This document shows, piece after piece, positions 6,532-8,413 of a DNA stretch of 8,413 nucleotides (its first letter is position 1; each line of letters starts with the position of its first letter). Origin of the DNA: Pseudomonadota bacterium (GTDB taxonomy: Bacteria; Pseudomonadota; Gammaproteobacteria; Xanthomonadales; Xanthomonadaceae). A program made the translations under genes and the position numbers. Below the pieces are notes generated by a model. The model was not told the origin of the DNA, did no database searches, and saw nothing but the letters and a program-made list of their open reading frames with translations. The stretch lies in NCBI GenBank assembly GCA_019348095.1, contig JAHWKC010000087.1:1-8413 (forward strand). Direction: 5' to 3'.

Positions 6532-8413
6532 GGGCGCCGCCGTCCGGCGCCGACCGTTCGGTTTTCAGGCCAAGGTGCTGGCGCTGCTGGCGCTCGCGCT
6601 GCTGGCGACGCTGGCCGCCACCCTGGTGGTGGTCAACCTGGCGGTGGACCGTGCGGTTGGTGACCGCCTCGACCATGACCTGGCGGTCGGCGAGCGCGTC
6701 TGGGAAAGCTACTACACCACTCGCCGCGATCAGTTGAGCGACTCGGTGGCGGTGTTGGCCGACGACTTCGGCTTCAGGGCTGCGGTCGCGACCGGCGATG
6801 AGGCGACGGTGGTATCGGCGTTGGCCAATCACGGCCAGCGGATCGGTGCCTCGCTGGGGCTGCTGCTCGATCCGGGCGGTGATGTGCTGGCGAGCGACCT
6901 GGGCGGATCGCGCGCCGGCCAGTCCAGCGCGTTGTCGCCGCTTCATGCGCGTGCCGAGCGGGCCGGCAGTGCCGCTGGCGTGGTGGTGCTCCAGGAGCGC
7001 CTCTACCTGATGGCGATGGTGCCGATCAACGCACCGACGCGTGTCGGCTGGGTCGCGATGGGGCGCGAACTCGATGATGCCTTCGCCACCGAGTTCCTGG
7101 GCCTGGCGGGCCTGCACCTGGCGCTGGCGCGCGACGGCGGGCGCGCTGCGCATGCGATCGATGCGAGCAGCTTGCCGCGTGCTTCCCGGCTCGCGCTCGC
7201 GCAAGCGGCGCCGCTGCGCGAGCCAGCCGGTGGCAGGACCAGTCTCGACCTCGCGGGAGCGGGATTTGCACTGCTGCCGACGGTGGCCCATGGCGACAGT
7301 GGTGCGGTCCGGGTGTTGTTGCTGGCGTCCCGTGACGAGGTGGTGGCGCCGTTCCGCCGGCTCGAGCGCCAGATCATCGGGTTGTCCGCCGCCGCCGCGC
7401 TGCTGGCGCTGATCGTCGCGGCAGTGATCGGACGGGGCGTCAGTCGCCCGGTGGCGCAACTGGCACAGGCTGCCCGAAGGATTGAAACCGGTGACTACCA
7501 CCAGCCGTTGCCGGCACTCGGACGCGACGAGCTGGGCGAACTGGCGGTTGCGTTCAACCGCATGCAGGCCAGCATCGCCGAGCGCGAACAACAGATCCTG
7601 CACCAGGCCCGGCACGACGGATTGACCAATCTGCCCAACCGCGGCCAGGCCTTGATCGAGATGCAGGCGCTGATCGAACGCGCGCGCGGCAGGGCCTCGG
7701 ACACGGCGTGCGCGGCAACCTCATGTGCCGTGATCATGCTCGACCTGGACCGCTTCAAGCAGATCAACGACACGCTCGGCCATGATTACGGCGACGAGGT
7801 GCTGGTGATGGTGGCGGGCTTGCTGCGCGGTGCACTGCGTGGCGATGATCTGCTTGCCCGGCTCGGTGGTGACGAGTTCATGGTGGTGCTGGAGGACGTC
7901 GATACCGCGTTCGCGCTCGAACGCGCGCGCGCCCTGGTCCAGACCCTGCGCGCGCCGCTGCGGCTGAGCGATACCCAGGTCAGTCTGGATGTGAGTGTCG
8001 GGGTGTCGATGTACCCCGAACACGGGGACACCCCGGATGTGCTGCTGCGCCGCGCCGACATCGCGATGTACGAGGCCAAGGACGTGCACGCCGGTGTCAT
8101 GCTGTACCAGACCGACCACGACGAGGTGCACCTGCGGCAACTTACCCTGGTCGCCGATCTGCGCCTGGCCTTCAGCCAGGACGAGTTGAGCATGGTGTTC
8201 CAGCCCAAGGTCGAGCTGGCCAGTGGTCGGGTGGCCCATGCCGAGGCGCTGATCCGCTGGGCCCACCCGCATTTCGGCTGGATCCGGCCGGACGAGTTCG
8301 TACCGCTGGCCGAACGCACCGGCCTGATCCACGAACTCACCCGGTTCGTCCTGGACCGCAGCCTGCAGCAGCAGCAGCGGCTGTGGCTGGACAAGGGCAT
8401 GGACATCGCGCTG
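6521..8413 (+). CDS. Membrane sensor bifunctional diguanylate cyclase/phosphodiesterase (HAMP-GGDEF-EAL), 3' truncated
   Basis: An uninterrupted 631-codon frame runs off the window edge. Order of parts: TM1 (about 19-41); a periplasmic sensor region (about 42-284, unassigned, possibly Cache-like); TM2 (about 285-306, IIGLSAAAALLALIVAAVIG); HAMP (about 308-360, ending DELGELAVAFNRMQASI); GGDEF (about 365-520); and the start of EAL. The cyclase site is intact as LGGDEF (449-453 for GGDEF). It has the DLDRFKQIND segment and an RxxD product-inhibition site, Arg440-Gly-Asp-Asp443, five residues upstream. The EAL signature AEALIRW (Glu575) is intact, but the rest of the phosphodiesterase domain is beyond the window. 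It likely makes and/or degrades cyclic-di-GMP at the inner membrane in response to a periplasmic cue. The GTG start is supported by GGAG and the 11-bp overlap with the cupredoxin gene. Confidence 0.93.
   Translation, partial: MSAEGAAVRRRPFGFQAKVLALLALALLATLAATLVVVNLAVDRAVGDRLDHDLAVGERVWESYYTTRRDQLSDSVAVLADDFGFRAAVATGDEATVVSALANHGQRIGASLGLLLDPGGDVLASDLGGSRAGQSSALSPLHARAERAGSAAGVVVLQERLYLMAMVPINAPTRVGWVAMGRELDDAFATEFLGLAGLHLALARDGGRAAHAIDASSLPRASRLALAQAAPLREPAGGRTSLDLAGAGFALLPTVAHGDSGAVRVLLLASRDEVVAPFRRLERQIIGLSAAAALLALIVAAVIGRGVSRPVAQLAQAARRIETGDYHQPLPALGRDELGELAVAFNRMQASIAEREQQILHQARHDGLTNLPNRGQALIEMQALIERARGRASDTACAATSCAVIMLDLDRFKQINDTLGHDYGDEVLVMVAGLLRGALRGDDLLARLGGDEFMVVLEDVDTAFALERARALVQTLRAPLRLSDTQVSLDVSVGVSMYPEHGDTPDVLLRRADIAMYEAKDVHAGVMLYQTDHDEVHLRQLTLVADLRLAFSQDELSMVFQPKVELASGRVAHAEALIRWAHPHFGWIRPDEFVPLAERTGLIHELTRFVLDRSLQQQQRLWLDKGMDIAL

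Noticed and set aside
6428..7615. 395-codon minus-strand open frame antisense to the GGDEF/EAL gene
   Set aside because: It has low-complexity Gln/Arg/His-rich composition and no motif; the plus strand encodes clear TM, HAMP and GGDEF segments.
8365..8382. CAG trinucleotide run near the window end
   Set aside because: Only a few Gln codons in frame within the EAL domain, too short to suggest repeat instability.

Overview
This GC-rich window looks chromosomal and most likely comes from a gammaproteobacterium of the Xanthomonadaceae/Lysobacteraceae (Lysobacter, Luteimonas or Stenotrophomonas-like). The assignment rests on the trpB-trpA-accD gene order, the very high third-position GC, and intergenic palindromes headed by GTAG, which resemble the REP/SMAG elements known from that group. 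It is an inference without a database search.

Left half (1-3572, + strand) is core metabolism. It holds the last codons of trpB, then trpA (tryptophan synthase alpha), accD (acetyl-CoA carboxylase carboxyltransferase beta subunit) and glmM (phosphoglucosamine mutase, cell-wall precursor synthesis). All three complete genes have intact catalytic or metal-binding motifs.

Middle (3573-5553): a predicted 2-oxoglutarate/Fe(II) dioxygenase of the isopenicillin-N-synthase-like family (+) converges on a small hypoxanthine/uracil-DNA-glycosylase-like repair gene (-). Between their 3' ends lies a ~196-bp AT-richer imperfect palindrome with GTAG-headed ends.

Right part (5554-8413, + strand): a divergent intergenic region leads into a two-gene unit. 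The first gene encodes an exported cupredoxin-like protein with a Cys-x2-His-x2-Met copper-site signature. The second starts with GTG inside the 3' end of the first (11-bp overlap) and encodes a membrane-anchored sensor with HAMP, GGDEF and EAL domains, cut by the window end. Together they suggest a periplasmic copper or redox input linked to cyclic-di-GMP turnover; this is the most interesting functional idea in the window.

A second theme is repeat content. Each of the five gaps between trpB and the repair gene carries inverted palindromic repeats, belonging to five different sequence types. One of these gaps separates trpB from trpA, genes that are usually tightly coupled. No rRNA, tRNA, CRISPR array, transposase gene or convincing T-tailed terminator was seen.
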